A stretch of DNA of 64,000 nt from Massilia agri (lineage in GTDB: Bacteria > Pseudomonadota > Gammaproteobacteria > Burkholderiales > Burkholderiaceae_D): NCBI RefSeq assembly GCF_024753255.1, contig NZ_JANUHA010000001.1:558001-622000 (forward strand), written 5' to 3'. A program made the position numbers and the translations under genes. Every line of letters starts with the position of its first letter. Positions within the stretch are counted from its first letter, which is position 1. The notes beneath the pieces are model-generated. The model did not search any database. It worked only from the letters and a program-made list of their open reading frames with translations, and was not told the DNA's origin. Shown in pieces: positions 47,087 through 55,466 of the stretch.

Positions 47087-48016
47087 ATGAACGACTACGT
47101 CATCCATACCGAAGCCTTGAGCCTGTCCTACCGCGGCAAGCAGGCGCTCGACAACCTGTCGCTGCGCCTGGCGCGCGGCGGCGTGCACGCCATCGTCGGC
47201 GCCAACGGGGCCGGCAAGTCGACCCTGTTCCGCGTGCTGCTGGGCTTCGCTTGCGCCGACAGCGGCAGCGCCGCGGTACTCGGCTGCGACAGCCGCGCCC
47301 TGGGGCCCGCGCTGCGCGCCCGCATCGGCTTCGTCAACGAGGAACACACGCTGCCGACCTGGATGCGCGTGGAAGAACTGGCCGCCATGCAGCGCCGTCT
47401 CTACCCCGGCTGGAGCCAGGAGCGCTATCGCCAGGTGCTGGTCAACTTCAACGTGGCCGACCGCCAGAAGATCGCGGAACTCTCGCGCGGCGAACGCGCC
47501 GGCGTCAGCCTGGCGCTGGCCCTGGCCCAAGGGCCGGAACTCCTGATCCTCGACGAGCCCACGCTCGGCCTGGACGTCGTCGCCAAGCGCGCCTTCCTGG
47601 ACGCCCTGCTGCAAACGAGCCTGGACGACGGCGCGACGGTCGTCTACTGCTCGCACCAGATGGAGGAGATCGAGCGCGTCGCCGACAACCTCGTGATCAT
47701 GGAGCGCGGCGTGCTGCGCCATATGTCGCCGCCCGGCGAGTTCTGCGAGCGCGTGGCATTGTGGATCGCCGATTTCCCCTTCCGCCAGCCGAGTTCAGCC
47801 GATCTTTCGGCGCACCTGCCGGGCGTGCTGGAAATGCGCGTCATCGACGGCCTCACCCACCTCGTCGTGTTCGACGGCGGCGAGGACTTCGGCGCCCGCC
47901 TGCGCCTGATGGGCGCGCGCAGTTGTCAATCCATGCCCGTGAGCCTCGACCGCGCCGTCAACGGCTTCCTCGCGCGCGGCCATGCCGGCGCTTCCCCCTT
48001 GTCCGCCGCCGCCTGA
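47087..48016 (+). CDS. ABC transporter ATP-binding protein
   Basis: This 309-residue ATPase has Walker A GANGAGKST, a modified signature LSRGERAGVSLALALAQG in place of LSGGQ, and Walker B ELLILDEPTLGLDVVAKR with the H-loop VVYCSHQMEEIE. After residue 215 a C-terminal extension of about 90 residues has no obvious homology. AAGGAG precedes the start. It lies between the YtrA-type regulator and the membrane subunit; together they form a YtrB-like export or signalling unit. Confidence 0.93.
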   Translation: MNDYVIHTEALSLSYRGKQALDNLSLRLARGGVHAIVGANGAGKSTLFRVLLGFACADSGSAAVLGCDSRALGPALRARIGFVNEEHTLPTWMRVEELAAMQRRLYPGWSQERYRQVLVNFNVADRQKIAELSRGERAGVSLALALAQGPELLILDEPTLGLDVVAKRAFLDALLQTSLDDGATVVYCSHQMEEIERVADNLVIMERGVLRHMSPPGEFCERVALWIADFPFRQPSSADLSAHLPGVLEMRVIDGLTHLVVFDGGEDFGARLRLMGARSCQSMPVSLDRAVNGFLARGHAGASPLSAAA

Positions 48017-48027
48017 AAGAACGCGCC

Positions 48028-49866
48028 ATGAAAGACCTCTTCTTCGCCGAGTGCCGGCGCTTCCGCAACCTGGCCATCGTCGGCATCCTCGTGCACCTGA
48101 TGCTGCTGGTGCTGGCTTCCCGCATCACCGAGCCGCTCATGCAGCGCTGGCAGCCGCAATCCATCTTCCCCCTGCTCCACGCCCTGGCCGCGCTGGCCCT
48201 GGCGGTCTACCAGTTCGGCAGCCACCGCCAGAGCAGCCGCTGGCTGTGGCTGATGCACAGGCCGCTGCCGCGCGGCCGCATTTTTGCCGCGCTGGCGCTG
48301 GCGGCGCTGGCGGTGATCGTGCTGGTGATCGGCCTGCCGATGCTGCTCGCAGTAAGCGGCACCGACCGGATGTCCGGGCGCACGGTCGACCTGCGCCACT
48401 ACCTGGCCGTGCTCTACTCCGTGCTGGCGGCCGCCAATGCCTGGCTGGCCGGCGCCTACCTGATGCTGTGCGGCCGGCGCGCCGCCTGCGTGGTGCTGGC
48501 CGTGCCCTTCCTGCTCATGGCCCATATGGCCACCGGCACGGCCATCCTGCTGCCCGGGCTCCTCAGCGTGGCCCTGATGACGGCCCTCGCCTACAGCACC
48601 TTCGCCCCCGACCGCACGGCGCCACCGCGCGGCGCGGGCATGATCGCGGCGGCGATCCCGCTGCTGCTCGGCTGCTACTTCGTGATGCTGTGGGGCGGTT
48701 CGCTCGGCTTCCAGTATGGCCAGATGCTGGCCGGCGTCCACCCGCTCAACCGCGCGCTACCGCCGGCCGGCGGCTACACCGAACTGGTGCGCAGCGACAG
48801 CCCGGCCAACCTGCAGCGCATGCTGGCGGCATCGAACGATCCGCGCGCGGCCCACTGGCGGCGCCAGGTCGCCCTGTCGGGCGCGGCCGGCGTGCTGCCG
48901 GCCCATGACGCGCACCCGGTACGCCAGGAGCTGGGCAATTCGAATGCGGTGCAGTGGAGCGACGGAGACCTGAAGATCATCTGGAGCTTCAACCACGACC
49001 GCATGATGTACGAAGGCCGCGACATGCACACCGACGCGCCGCGCGGCTGGTATGGCCGGGGCGGCATGGGCGACCTGCGCCCCTTCGAATCGGTGCCCCT
49101 GATGGACGGCAAGTACATCGTGACCCGCCATCACCTGTTCGCGCACGAGATGCACACCCGGCGCTTGCGCACCCTGATCTCCCTGCCCGCCGGCGAAACC
49201 ATGACCGGCCGCACGAAGGAGATCGGGATGGGGCAGTACCTGCTGACCAACCGGCGCCTGATCGCCTACCGCGAACCGCTGGACGCCGGCGCCCCGCTTG
49301 AGGAGGTCTACAGCGTGGCGCTGCCGGGCCCCTTCCGTGACCTGGCGCGTGTCGACGTGGCGCGCCTGCTGGACGGCACCCTGCTCTCCTTTAATTTCGG
49401 GCGCCGCATGGTCGACGGCCAGGCCGGCTCGCGCCAGCAGCTGGTGTTCGTGGACGCCAACGGCCGGGCGCAGGCCATCGCCATCCGCGCGCTGGCGCAC
49501 GACCTCCCGCTGCTGTTCGAGCACAAGGCCTGGTGGCTGTCGCCGGCCTGCCACGCCCTGCTGTCCCTGCCGGAGCGCCTGCTCGACGTCGGCCTCATCG
49601 AAGACGCTCCCGGCGCGCCCGCGCCCGCCCGTCCGCCGGCTGTCGTCGCGGCGGCGCTGCTGGCCGCCCTGCTCTCGGGCGGCTTCGCCTGGTGGCGCCT
49701 GCGCCACGCCGCACCGCGCAGCCGGCTGGCCTGGACCATCGGCGCCCTGCTGCTGGGACCTCCCTGCGCGGCCTGCCTGCTGATCCTGCGCCCCCACGCC
49801 GCGCGCCCGGCCCTGCCAGCCGCATCGGCGACGCCAAGCCCGGTCGCGGTACCCGCCGCCGCCTGA
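48028..49866 (+). CDS. Membrane subunit of the ABC unit with large exported domain
   Basis: This is a 612-residue protein. Residues about 1-240 contain six hydrophobic segments (for example NLAIVGILVHLMLLVLA, VIVLVIGLPMLLAVSG, LGCYFVMLWGGSLGFQYG). A long non-membrane region of about 300 residues follows, with beta-rich stretches such as MDGKYIVTRHHLFAHEMHTR and QQLVFVDANGRAQAIAI. Two further helices close the protein (AAALLAALLSGGFAWW and WTIGALLLGPPCAACLLI). The large insertion is unusual for an ABC-2-like permease. It begins 11 bp after the ATPase. The transported substrate is unknown. Confidence 0.75.
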   Translation: MKDLFFAECRRFRNLAIVGILVHLMLLVLASRITEPLMQRWQPQSIFPLLHALAALALAVYQFGSHRQSSRWLWLMHRPLPRGRIFAALALAALAVIVLVIGLPMLLAVSGTDRMSGRTVDLRHYLAVLYSVLAAANAWLAGAYLMLCGRRAACVVLAVPFLLMAHMATGTAILLPGLLSVALMTALAYSTFAPDRTAPPRGAGMIAAAIPLLLGCYFVMLWGGSLGFQYGQMLAGVHPLNRALPPAGGYTELVRSDSPANLQRMLAASNDPRAAHWRRQVALSGAAGVLPAHDAHPVRQELGNSNAVQWSDGDLKIIWSFNHDRMMYEGRDMHTDAPRGWYGRGGMGDLRPFESVPLMDGKYIVTRHHLFAHEMHTRRLRTLISLPAGETMTGRTKEIGMGQYLLTNRRLIAYREPLDAGAPLEEVYSVALPGPFRDLARVDVARLLDGTLLSFNFGRRMVDGQAGSRQQLVFVDANGRAQAIAIRALAHDLPLLFEHKAWWLSPACHALLSLPERLLDVGLIEDAPGAPAPARPPAVVAAALLAALLSGGFAWWRLRHAAPRSRLAWTIGALLLGPPCAACLLILRPHAARPALPAASATPSPVAVPAAA

Positions 49867-49879
49867 CAGGAGAGTGAGC

Positions 49880-51922
49880 ATGCGAGTTCTTCATCGCGCC
49901 GCGCTGGCGCTCCTGCTGCTCGTGCCGTCCGTGGCCGGCCTGGCCGCGCCAGGCGGCCAGCTGGCCGCCGAGCTGGCCCGCAATGCGGCGCTGCCGCGCG
50001 CGCCGCTCCTGCCGCTGGAGGCCTTCAATCGGGAAGGCGAGATACGCGAGGTGCGCCTGGCGCCCGACGGCGCCTATCTCGCCTACATCGTCGAATCGCG
50101 CGGCATCGCCTACCTGTATGCCCAGCCTGTCGCCAATGGCCCGGCGCGCCGCCTGCTGGGCCTCGAGACCGGCGCCCGCATCCACTGGGCGGGCGACGGC
50201 AGCCTGCTCTTCGTCGAGCAGAAGGACGGCCTGTCCGCGGTCGCGCCGAAAGATGGCGCCAGCGCCAGGCTCGCCGTGTTCGACCAGACGCCAGGCAGTG
50301 CGCGCAGCCAGGGCTTCTCCGGCGTCGACCCCTCCCGCCCGCGCCACGCCATCGTGCGCGAGGACGATCCGGCGCGCGGCAAGAGCCGCCTGATGCGCAT
50401 CGGTCCCGACGGCGCGCCTGAAGTCCTGTACGACGGCCCCGGCATGGTCACCGGCCACGCCATGGGCGCCGACGGCCGGCTTGCCGTGATCCGCCGCCTG
50501 GATGCCCGGTTTCGCCAGCTGATCCTGCGCCGCGACGGCGCCGCCTGGGTGGAGGTGACGCGTTGCCAGCCCTTCCGCGAGTGCGGCCTGGTCGGCCTGT
50601 CGCCGGACGGGAAGCGCCTGTTCCTGCGGACCGCGCACCAGGACGACCGCGACGCCTTGGTCGAAGTGACGCTGGCATCCGGCGCGCGCCGCACCGTGCT
50701 GCAGGATCCGCTGGCGACGGCCGACCTGGCCGGCGTTCTGCTGTCCTCGAAGGAGCGCCAGCCGATGGCGGCGGCCTGGCTGCTGCCGCAGCCGCGCATG
50801 GCCGGCATCGACGCGGCCGGCAAGCGCCTTGCCCAGGACGTCGCGCGCCGCTTTCCCGAGGGCGGCGTGCTGCCGGAATCCTGCGCCCCGAGGACCTGCC
50901 TGCTGGCCGAGCGCAGCGCCCGGCTGGAACAGGCGCGCTACTGGCTCTACGATGCGCAGGCGCGCAGCTTCCACGCCGTCCTCGCTGCCGTCGACACGGG
51001 CGGCAAGCCGCTGCCGGAACGCCAGCTCGCGCACAAGATCGCGCTGCGCTTTCCGGCTTCCGACGGCGCGATGGTGCATGGCTACCTGAGTTTGCCGCCC
51101 GGCCTGCCGGCCCGCACGCTGCCGCTGGTGACGGCGGTGCATGGCGGCCCCTGGAGCCACGCCAACGCAAGCTTCGAACCGACCGTGCAGCTGCTGGTGA
51201 ACCGCGGCTACGCGGTGTTCCAGCCCAACTTCCGCGGTTCGACCGGCTATGGCCAGCGCTACATGCTGGCGCCGGGATCGGATTATGGCAATGGCCGGGT
51301 CCAGGCCGACATCGTCGACGGCGTGCGCTGGCTGCTGGCGCAGGGCGTGGGCGACCCGCAGCGTCTCGCCATCATGGGCGGCTCCTTCGGCGGCTATTCG
51401 ACCCTGCTGGCGCTCAGCCACACACCCGGCATGTTCCGCGCGGGGATCGCAACCCAGCCCCCGACCGACCTGGCCCGCGCCCTGCGCCAGGCTGCCGCGG
51501 TGGGCGCAAAGCCGGGCGAGGCCCCGTTCAGCCAGGTGCTGCGCGAGCTCGGCATCGATGCCGGCGACGCGGCGCAGCTCGGTCCGATCGCCCGTGCGGC
51601 GCCGGCCCTGCACACCGCCAATGTGAAGGTGCCGCTGCTGGTGGTGGCGGGCGGGCGCGACGAGAAGGTCGAGGTGGAGGCCGTGGTCGACTATGTCGCC
51701 CGCCTGCAGGGGCTGGGCAAGCCGGTCAGCCTGCTGGTCGACCCGGACGAGGGCCACAACACGCGCAACCCGGTGGTACGGCGGGCGGTGCAGCACCTGG
51801 TGCTGCAGATGCTGCACCGCCACCTCGGCGGAGCGCCGGCAGGGGCGCCGGACGCGGAAGTGGCGCGCTACCTCGAGCGCACCATGCGCGCCGACGGGGC
51901 GCTGCCGCGCAAGGGCGGCTGA
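49880..51922 (+). CDS. S9-family (prolyl oligopeptidase-like) serine peptidase, exported
   Basis: This 680-residue protein has a signal peptide (MRVLHRAALALLLLVPSVAGLA). The N-terminal beta-propeller region (residues about 40-400) is followed by an alpha/beta hydrolase domain. The catalytic triad is visible as Ser502 in GGSFGGYSTL, Asp594 in GGRDEKVEVE and His626 in DEGHNTRN. Such enzymes are periplasmic dipeptidyl- or acylaminoacyl-peptidases. AGGAGAG precedes the ATG; a GTG six bases earlier is possible. It follows the ABC membrane gene by 13 bp and is likely part of the GntR-controlled operon. Confidence 0.93.
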   Translation: MRVLHRAALALLLLVPSVAGLAAPGGQLAAELARNAALPRAPLLPLEAFNREGEIREVRLAPDGAYLAYIVESRGIAYLYAQPVANGPARRLLGLETGARIHWAGDGSLLFVEQKDGLSAVAPKDGASARLAVFDQTPGSARSQGFSGVDPSRPRHAIVREDDPARGKSRLMRIGPDGAPEVLYDGPGMVTGHAMGADGRLAVIRRLDARFRQLILRRDGAAWVEVTRCQPFRECGLVGLSPDGKRLFLRTAHQDDRDALVEVTLASGARRTVLQDPLATADLAGVLLSSKERQPMAAAWLLPQPRMAGIDAAGKRLAQDVARRFPEGGVLPESCAPRTCLLAERSARLEQARYWLYDAQARSFHAVLAAVDTGGKPLPERQLAHKIALRFPASDGAMVHGYLSLPPGLPARTLPLVTAVHGGPWSHANASFEPTVQLLVNRGYAVFQPNFRGSTGYGQRYMLAPGSDYGNGRVQADIVDGVRWLLAQGVGDPQRLAIMGGSFGGYSTLLALSHTPGMFRAGIATQPPTDLARALRQAAAVGAKPGEAPFSQVLRELGIDAGDAAQLGPIARAAPALHTANVKVPLLVVAGGRDEKVEVEAVVDYVARLQGLGKPVSLLVDPDEGHNTRNPVVRRAVQHLVLQMLHRHLGGAPAGAPDAEVARYLERTMRADGALPRKGG

Positions 51923-51994
51923 GGAGGGACCGGGGCCGCATTTGCCCCGAAAACACGCTCGGTGTAGACTCCTTCGTCATCCAACGAGGCAACC

Positions 51995-52459
51995 ATGTCC
52001 AAGCGTGTTCTTTCCCTGTCATCCCTCCCCCTGCTGGCCACCCTGATCCTGGCCGTGTCGACCGGGGGCTGCAAGCGCGCCGAGCGCGAAGCGCCCAAGC
52101 CCGCTCCCGCTCCCGCCGTCAAGGAAGCGCCCGCGCGCAGCAAGGAACAGGCGATGGACGCCCTGCTCGCCGTCCCCGAGCTGAAGGCCTGGTCGGCCCA
52201 GATCGAGAAGCGCTCGCAGGGCAGGGCGCACGGCGCCGTGATCGAGGACGATCCCATCCCGCGCGAAGTCAACGGCAAGAAGTACTACCAGCTGACTTTC
52301 GTGGAGAACCGCGCCGCCGACGTGCGCCGTCGCGAGAGCTTCCTCGTGTCCCAGCAGGGCGACGAGATCCTGGTCGAAGACCCGGAGACCGACAAGCTCC
52401 TGAGCCTGCAGGAATGGCGCCGCACCATCGAGCGCGTCGACCTCAAGAGCGCCGACTGA
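51995..52459 (+). CDS. Hypothetical lipoprotein
   Basis: This 154-residue protein has a lipoprotein signal, MSKRVLSLSSLPLLATLILA, ending in STGGC, with the Cys (residue 26) followed by KRAER. A Pro/Ala-rich spacer leads to a small soluble domain (AVPELKAWSAQIEKRSQGRAHGAVIEDDP, KYYQLTFVENRAADVRRRESFLVSQ). I do not recognise the domain. It is 72 bp after the S9 peptidase and converges with the alcohol dehydrogenase gene with 12 bp between stops. Confidence 0.8.
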   Translation: MSKRVLSLSSLPLLATLILAVSTGGCKRAEREAPKPAPAPAVKEAPARSKEQAMDALLAVPELKAWSAQIEKRSQGRAHGAVIEDDPIPREVNGKKYYQLTFVENRAADVRRRESFLVSQQGDEILVEDPETDKLLSLQEWRRTIERVDLKSAD

Positions 52460-52471
52460 TCCGGCCCGGGT

Positions 52472-53521
52472 TCAGGCGGCCAGCGTCGCGCTGTCGATCA
52501 CGAAGCGGTACTTGACGTCGCCCGCCAGCATGCGCTCGTAGGCGGCGTTGATCTCGTCGGCCCGGATCATCTCGATGTCGGCGACGATGCCGTGTTCGGC
52601 GCAGAAGTCCAGCATTTCCTGGGTTTCCGGGATACCGCCGATCATCGAGCCGGCCAGGGCGCGGCGCTTCATGATCAGGTTGAAGACCTGTGGCGACGGG
52701 TGCGGCGTGGATGGCGCGCCGACCAGCACCATGGTGCCGTCGCGCTTGAGCAGGTTCAGGTAGGCGTCCAAATCGTGCGGCGCGGCCACCGTGTTGACGA
52801 TCAGGTCGAGGCGCTTGGCCTGGGCGGCCATGGCGGCCGGGTCACGCGAGACCACGACTTCATGGGCACCAAGCGCTTCGGCGTCCTGGCGTTTCGATTC
52901 CGAGGTCGTGAAGGCCACCACGTGGGCGCCCAGGGCGCGGGCCAGCTTGATGCCCATGTGGCCCAGGCCGCCGATGCCGACGATGCCCACGGCCTTGCCG
53001 GGGCCGGCCTGCCAGTGGCGCAGCGGCGACCAGGTGGTGATGCCGGCGCACAGCAGCGGCGCCACGCTGGCCAGCTGTTCGCGCGCATGGGACACGCGCA
53101 GCACATAGCGCTCGTGCACGACGATGCTCTCGGAGTAGCCACCGAGGGTATGGCCGGGGGCGTCACGGGTGGGGCCGTTGTAGGTGCCGACCATGTGGTC
53201 GCAGTAGTTCTCCAGGCCGGCCTCGCAATCGGCGCAGCCCTGGCAGCTGTCGACCATGCAGCCGACGCCGACCAGGTCGCCGACCTTGTGGCGGCTGACG
53301 TGGGCGCCGACCGCGCTCACGGTGCCGACGATCTCGTGGCCCGGCACGCAGGGGTAGAGGGTGCCGGCCCATTCGCCGCGGACCTGGTGCAGGTCGGAGT
53401 GGCAGACGCCGCAGAAGGCGATCTCGATCTGCACGTCGTGCGGTCCCGGCGCGCGGCGGGTGATGTCCAGGGATTCGAGGGGGCGGTCGCCCGCGTGGGC
53501 GCCGTAGGCTTTGACGGTCAT
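52472..53521 (-). CDS. Zinc-dependent NAD(P) alcohol dehydrogenase (YahK/CAD type)
   Basis: This 349-residue medium-chain dehydrogenase reduces aldehydes or oxidises alcohols. The catalytic zinc ligands are Cys and His in FCGVCHSDLHQV and the GHEIVGTV segment. The structural zinc cysteines are in VDSCQGCADCEAGLENYC. The Rossmann motif is VGIVGIGGLGHMGIKLARALG. This matches the YahK/cinnamyl-alcohol-type branch that prefers NADPH. It is divergent from a LysR gene across 166 bp with a LysR-type box, so regulation by that protein is likely. Confidence 0.95.
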   Translation of the reverse strand: MTVKAYGAHAGDRPLESLDITRRAPGPHDVQIEIAFCGVCHSDLHQVRGEWAGTLYPCVPGHEIVGTVSAVGAHVSRHKVGDLVGVGCMVDSCQGCADCEAGLENYCDHMVGTYNGPTRDAPGHTLGGYSESIVVHERYVLRVSHAREQLASVAPLLCAGITTWSPLRHWQAGPGKAVGIVGIGGLGHMGIKLARALGAHVVAFTTSESKRQDAEALGAHEVVVSRDPAAMAAQAKRLDLIVNTVAAPHDLDAYLNLLKRDGTMVLVGAPSTPHPSPQVFNLIMKRRALAGSMIGGIPETQEMLDFCAEHGIVADIEMIRADEINAAYERMLAGDVKYRFVIDSATLAA

Positions 53522-53607
53522 GGTGCGTGGGTCCTTGCGTTGCTGTCGATAGCCTGCATGGTAATGTCAAAGCGACCTCGGGAATGGACCGGAATTTGCA
53601 TGGCCTT

Positions 53608-53622
53608 ATGAATTTCGCTCAT
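53608..53622. promoter_or_regulatory. LysR-type box ATGA-N7-TCAT
   Basis: ATGAATTTCGCTCAT fits the T-N11-A motif with dyad arms ATGA/TCAT. It lies between the divergent alcohol dehydrogenase (87 bp) and lysR (66 bp) start codons, the usual place for a LysR activator site. Confidence 0.5.
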
Positions 53623-53687
53623 TAATAACATATTCCATTAGGAGCGCAGTGTCATAAAATAGCCACTTCATCATCGGGGACGGCGAC

Positions 53688-54581
53688 GTGGCACGCGACA
53701 ACATCAACGACATCCTGGTCTTCCTCGTCATCGCCCGCGAGCGCAGCTTCACGCGCGCCGCGTCCAAGCTGGGCATGACGCAGTCGGCGCTCAGCCACAT
53801 CATGCGCGGCCTGGAGGAGCGCCTCGGCGTGCGCCTGCTCTCGCGCACCACGCGCAGCGTCTCGCCCACCGAGGCCGGCGAGCGCCTGCTGCAGAACGTC
53901 GGCCCGCGGCTGGAAGAGATCGAGGCCGAGATCGCGGCGATTTCCGACCTGGGCGACAAGCCCGCAGGCCTGGTGCGCATCACGGCGGTGGACAACGTGA
54001 TCGACAACGTCCTGTGGCCGCGCCTCGCGACTATCATGCCGCAGTACCCGGACCTGCACCTCGAGATGAGCTCGGACTACCGCATGGTCGACATCGCCGC
54101 GGAGCGCTACGACATCGGCGTGCGCTTCGGTGACCAGGTGGAGAAGGACATGGTGGCGGTGCGGCTGACGCCCGACATGCCGACCATGATCGTCGGCTCG
54201 CCCGCCTATTTCGCGCACCGTCCCGTGCCGGCGTCGATCCAGGACCTCATGAAGCACAACTGCATCGGCCTGCGCCTGGCCACCAGCGGCGGCGTGTATG
54301 CATGGGAGCTCGGCCACGAGGGCCGCGCCATCGAGTTCCGCCCGCGCGGCCAGCTGATCTTCAATACCGTCTACCCGCAGGTGAACGCCGCGCTGAGCGG
54401 CTGCGGACTGGCCTTCCTGACCGAGGACCTGGTCGGCCACCACATCCGCGCCGGCCGCCTCGTCAGCGTGATGCCCGACTGGTGCCCGCCCTTCCCCGGC
54501 CTGCACGCCTACTATCCAAGCCGGCGCCACTCCTCGCGCGCGCTGGCGCTGGTGATCGATGCAATCCGCTACAAGGGCTGA
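53688..54581 (+). CDS. LysR-family transcriptional regulator
   Basis: This 297-residue regulator of the large proteobacterial subgroup starts at a GTG (ARDNINDILVFLVIARERS). The winged helix FTRAASKLGMTQSALSHIMRGLEERLGVRLLSRTTRSVSPTEAG is followed by an effector domain beginning AGLVRITAVDNVIDNVLWPRL. It ends HSSRALALVIDAIRYKG. The divergent alcohol dehydrogenase is its probable target, as is common for this subgroup. The last 40 bases are partly repeated at 55341-55390, after the atypical ORF that follows. Confidence 0.94.
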   Translation: MARDNINDILVFLVIARERSFTRAASKLGMTQSALSHIMRGLEERLGVRLLSRTTRSVSPTEAGERLLQNVGPRLEEIEAEIAAISDLGDKPAGLVRITAVDNVIDNVLWPRLATIMPQYPDLHLEMSSDYRMVDIAAERYDIGVRFGDQVEKDMVAVRLTPDMPTMIVGSPAYFAHRPVPASIQDLMKHNCIGLRLATSGGVYAWELGHEGRAIEFRPRGQLIFNTVYPQVNAALSGCGLAFLTEDLVGHHIRAGRLVSVMPDWCPPFPGLHAYYPSRRHSSRALALVIDAIRYKG

Positions 54582-54625
54582 GAACAATGGCCGCAACGTT
54601 GCCAAGACCAGTGAGAGAGTAAGCA

Positions 54626-55333
54626 ATGAAAGTATATACGCCGATATTGTGGGGCGCTGCCCCGGGGGTGGACTATGGCGCGGATGCCATCGAGTTGGCA
54701 CGGATCGTGCCGCGTGCTGGAGAAAGCCGCCGGGTGTACCTGGACAGGAATGATCGTGTAAAAGACGGGCAGGCAATCAGCTGTATCTGGAGACCTCCCT
54801 ATACGGACGTCAACGGCTGGATCGAACAGCCGAGCGAAATCGCCCTGAGCTACGTGGTGACTGGCACGGCACATCTCACTTCCAGAGAACTAGCCGACCA
54901 ACAAACAGAAAGCTCCGAGTACGTTCGACATATTGCGTCTTCGAGCCTCACGATCGAGATCGACGTGCATGGTGCGAGTCCGCTCATCGATACCCTCGCG
55001 CTGGCTGCGCCTGACTACGCGTTTCGTTTGCCGATGCTGGGTACCGGCACAGGCGACAGCATGCCTCTATGGCTCGATGCTGGATATGTCAAATCTGCGA
55101 ATATCGCCGGGTACATCTACCTGTCAACCCAAGGCAATGAGACCCAGCTGGAGGCACTGCTTCATATAAGGGACGAACATCTTGTTCTTGCATACCATCA
55201 TTACTGGCCTCCCTGCGAAATGGAATGCGTCATTCTGAACAATCCCCTCCATGGCGACGAGCGCGCCTTGTTCGAGCATCTGATTTCCATCGCCGAGCCA
55301 ATCAGCGATAGCTACAAACGGTACTTAGTCTGA
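54626..55333 (+). CDS. Hypothetical protein, atypical composition
   Basis: This 235-residue protein begins MKVYTPILWGAAPGVDYGAD after a GAGAGTAAGC ribosome-binding stretch. It has no signal, no membrane helix and no family I recognise. Parts look like a beta-sandwich (EIALSYVVTGTAHLTSREL, SSLTIEIDVHGASPLIDTLA) and the end is YHHYWPPCEMECVILNN...AEPISDSYKRYLV. Base composition is visibly less GC-rich than its neighbours, with AT-ending codons such as GTATAT and GATATT. It lies between a LysR gene and an apparent remnant of a LysR 3' end, which suggests a horizontally acquired gene. Confidence 0.65.
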   Translation: MKVYTPILWGAAPGVDYGADAIELARIVPRAGESRRVYLDRNDRVKDGQAISCIWRPPYTDVNGWIEQPSEIALSYVVTGTAHLTSRELADQQTESSEYVRHIASSSLTIEIDVHGASPLIDTLALAAPDYAFRLPMLGTGTGDSMPLWLDAGYVKSANIAGYIYLSTQGNETQLEALLHIRDEHLVLAYHHYWPPCEMECVILNNPLHGDERALFEHLISIAEPISDSYKRYLV

Positions 55334-55340
55334 AGGCCGG

Positions 55341-55405
55341 TCCTGTGCGCGCTGGCGCTGGCCGACGCGATCCGCCACCTCGGCTGGGGACCAGGATGTG
55401 AGTAA
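55341..55405 (+). pseudogene. Remnant resembling a LysR 3' end
   Basis: From 55343 the frame reads LCALALADAIRHLGWGPGCE and a stop. The ALAL-DAIR core matches the end of the upstream LysR protein (ALALVIDAIRYKG) minus one residue, with GCGCGCTGGCGCTGG identical in DNA. There is no start codon or other LysR sequence. Confidence 0.5.
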
Positions 55406-55466
55406 GTGCGCAATTTGCGGCATCTGAATCGTCTATGCTTAGGTGGTATCCACTACGGAAGGTCCC

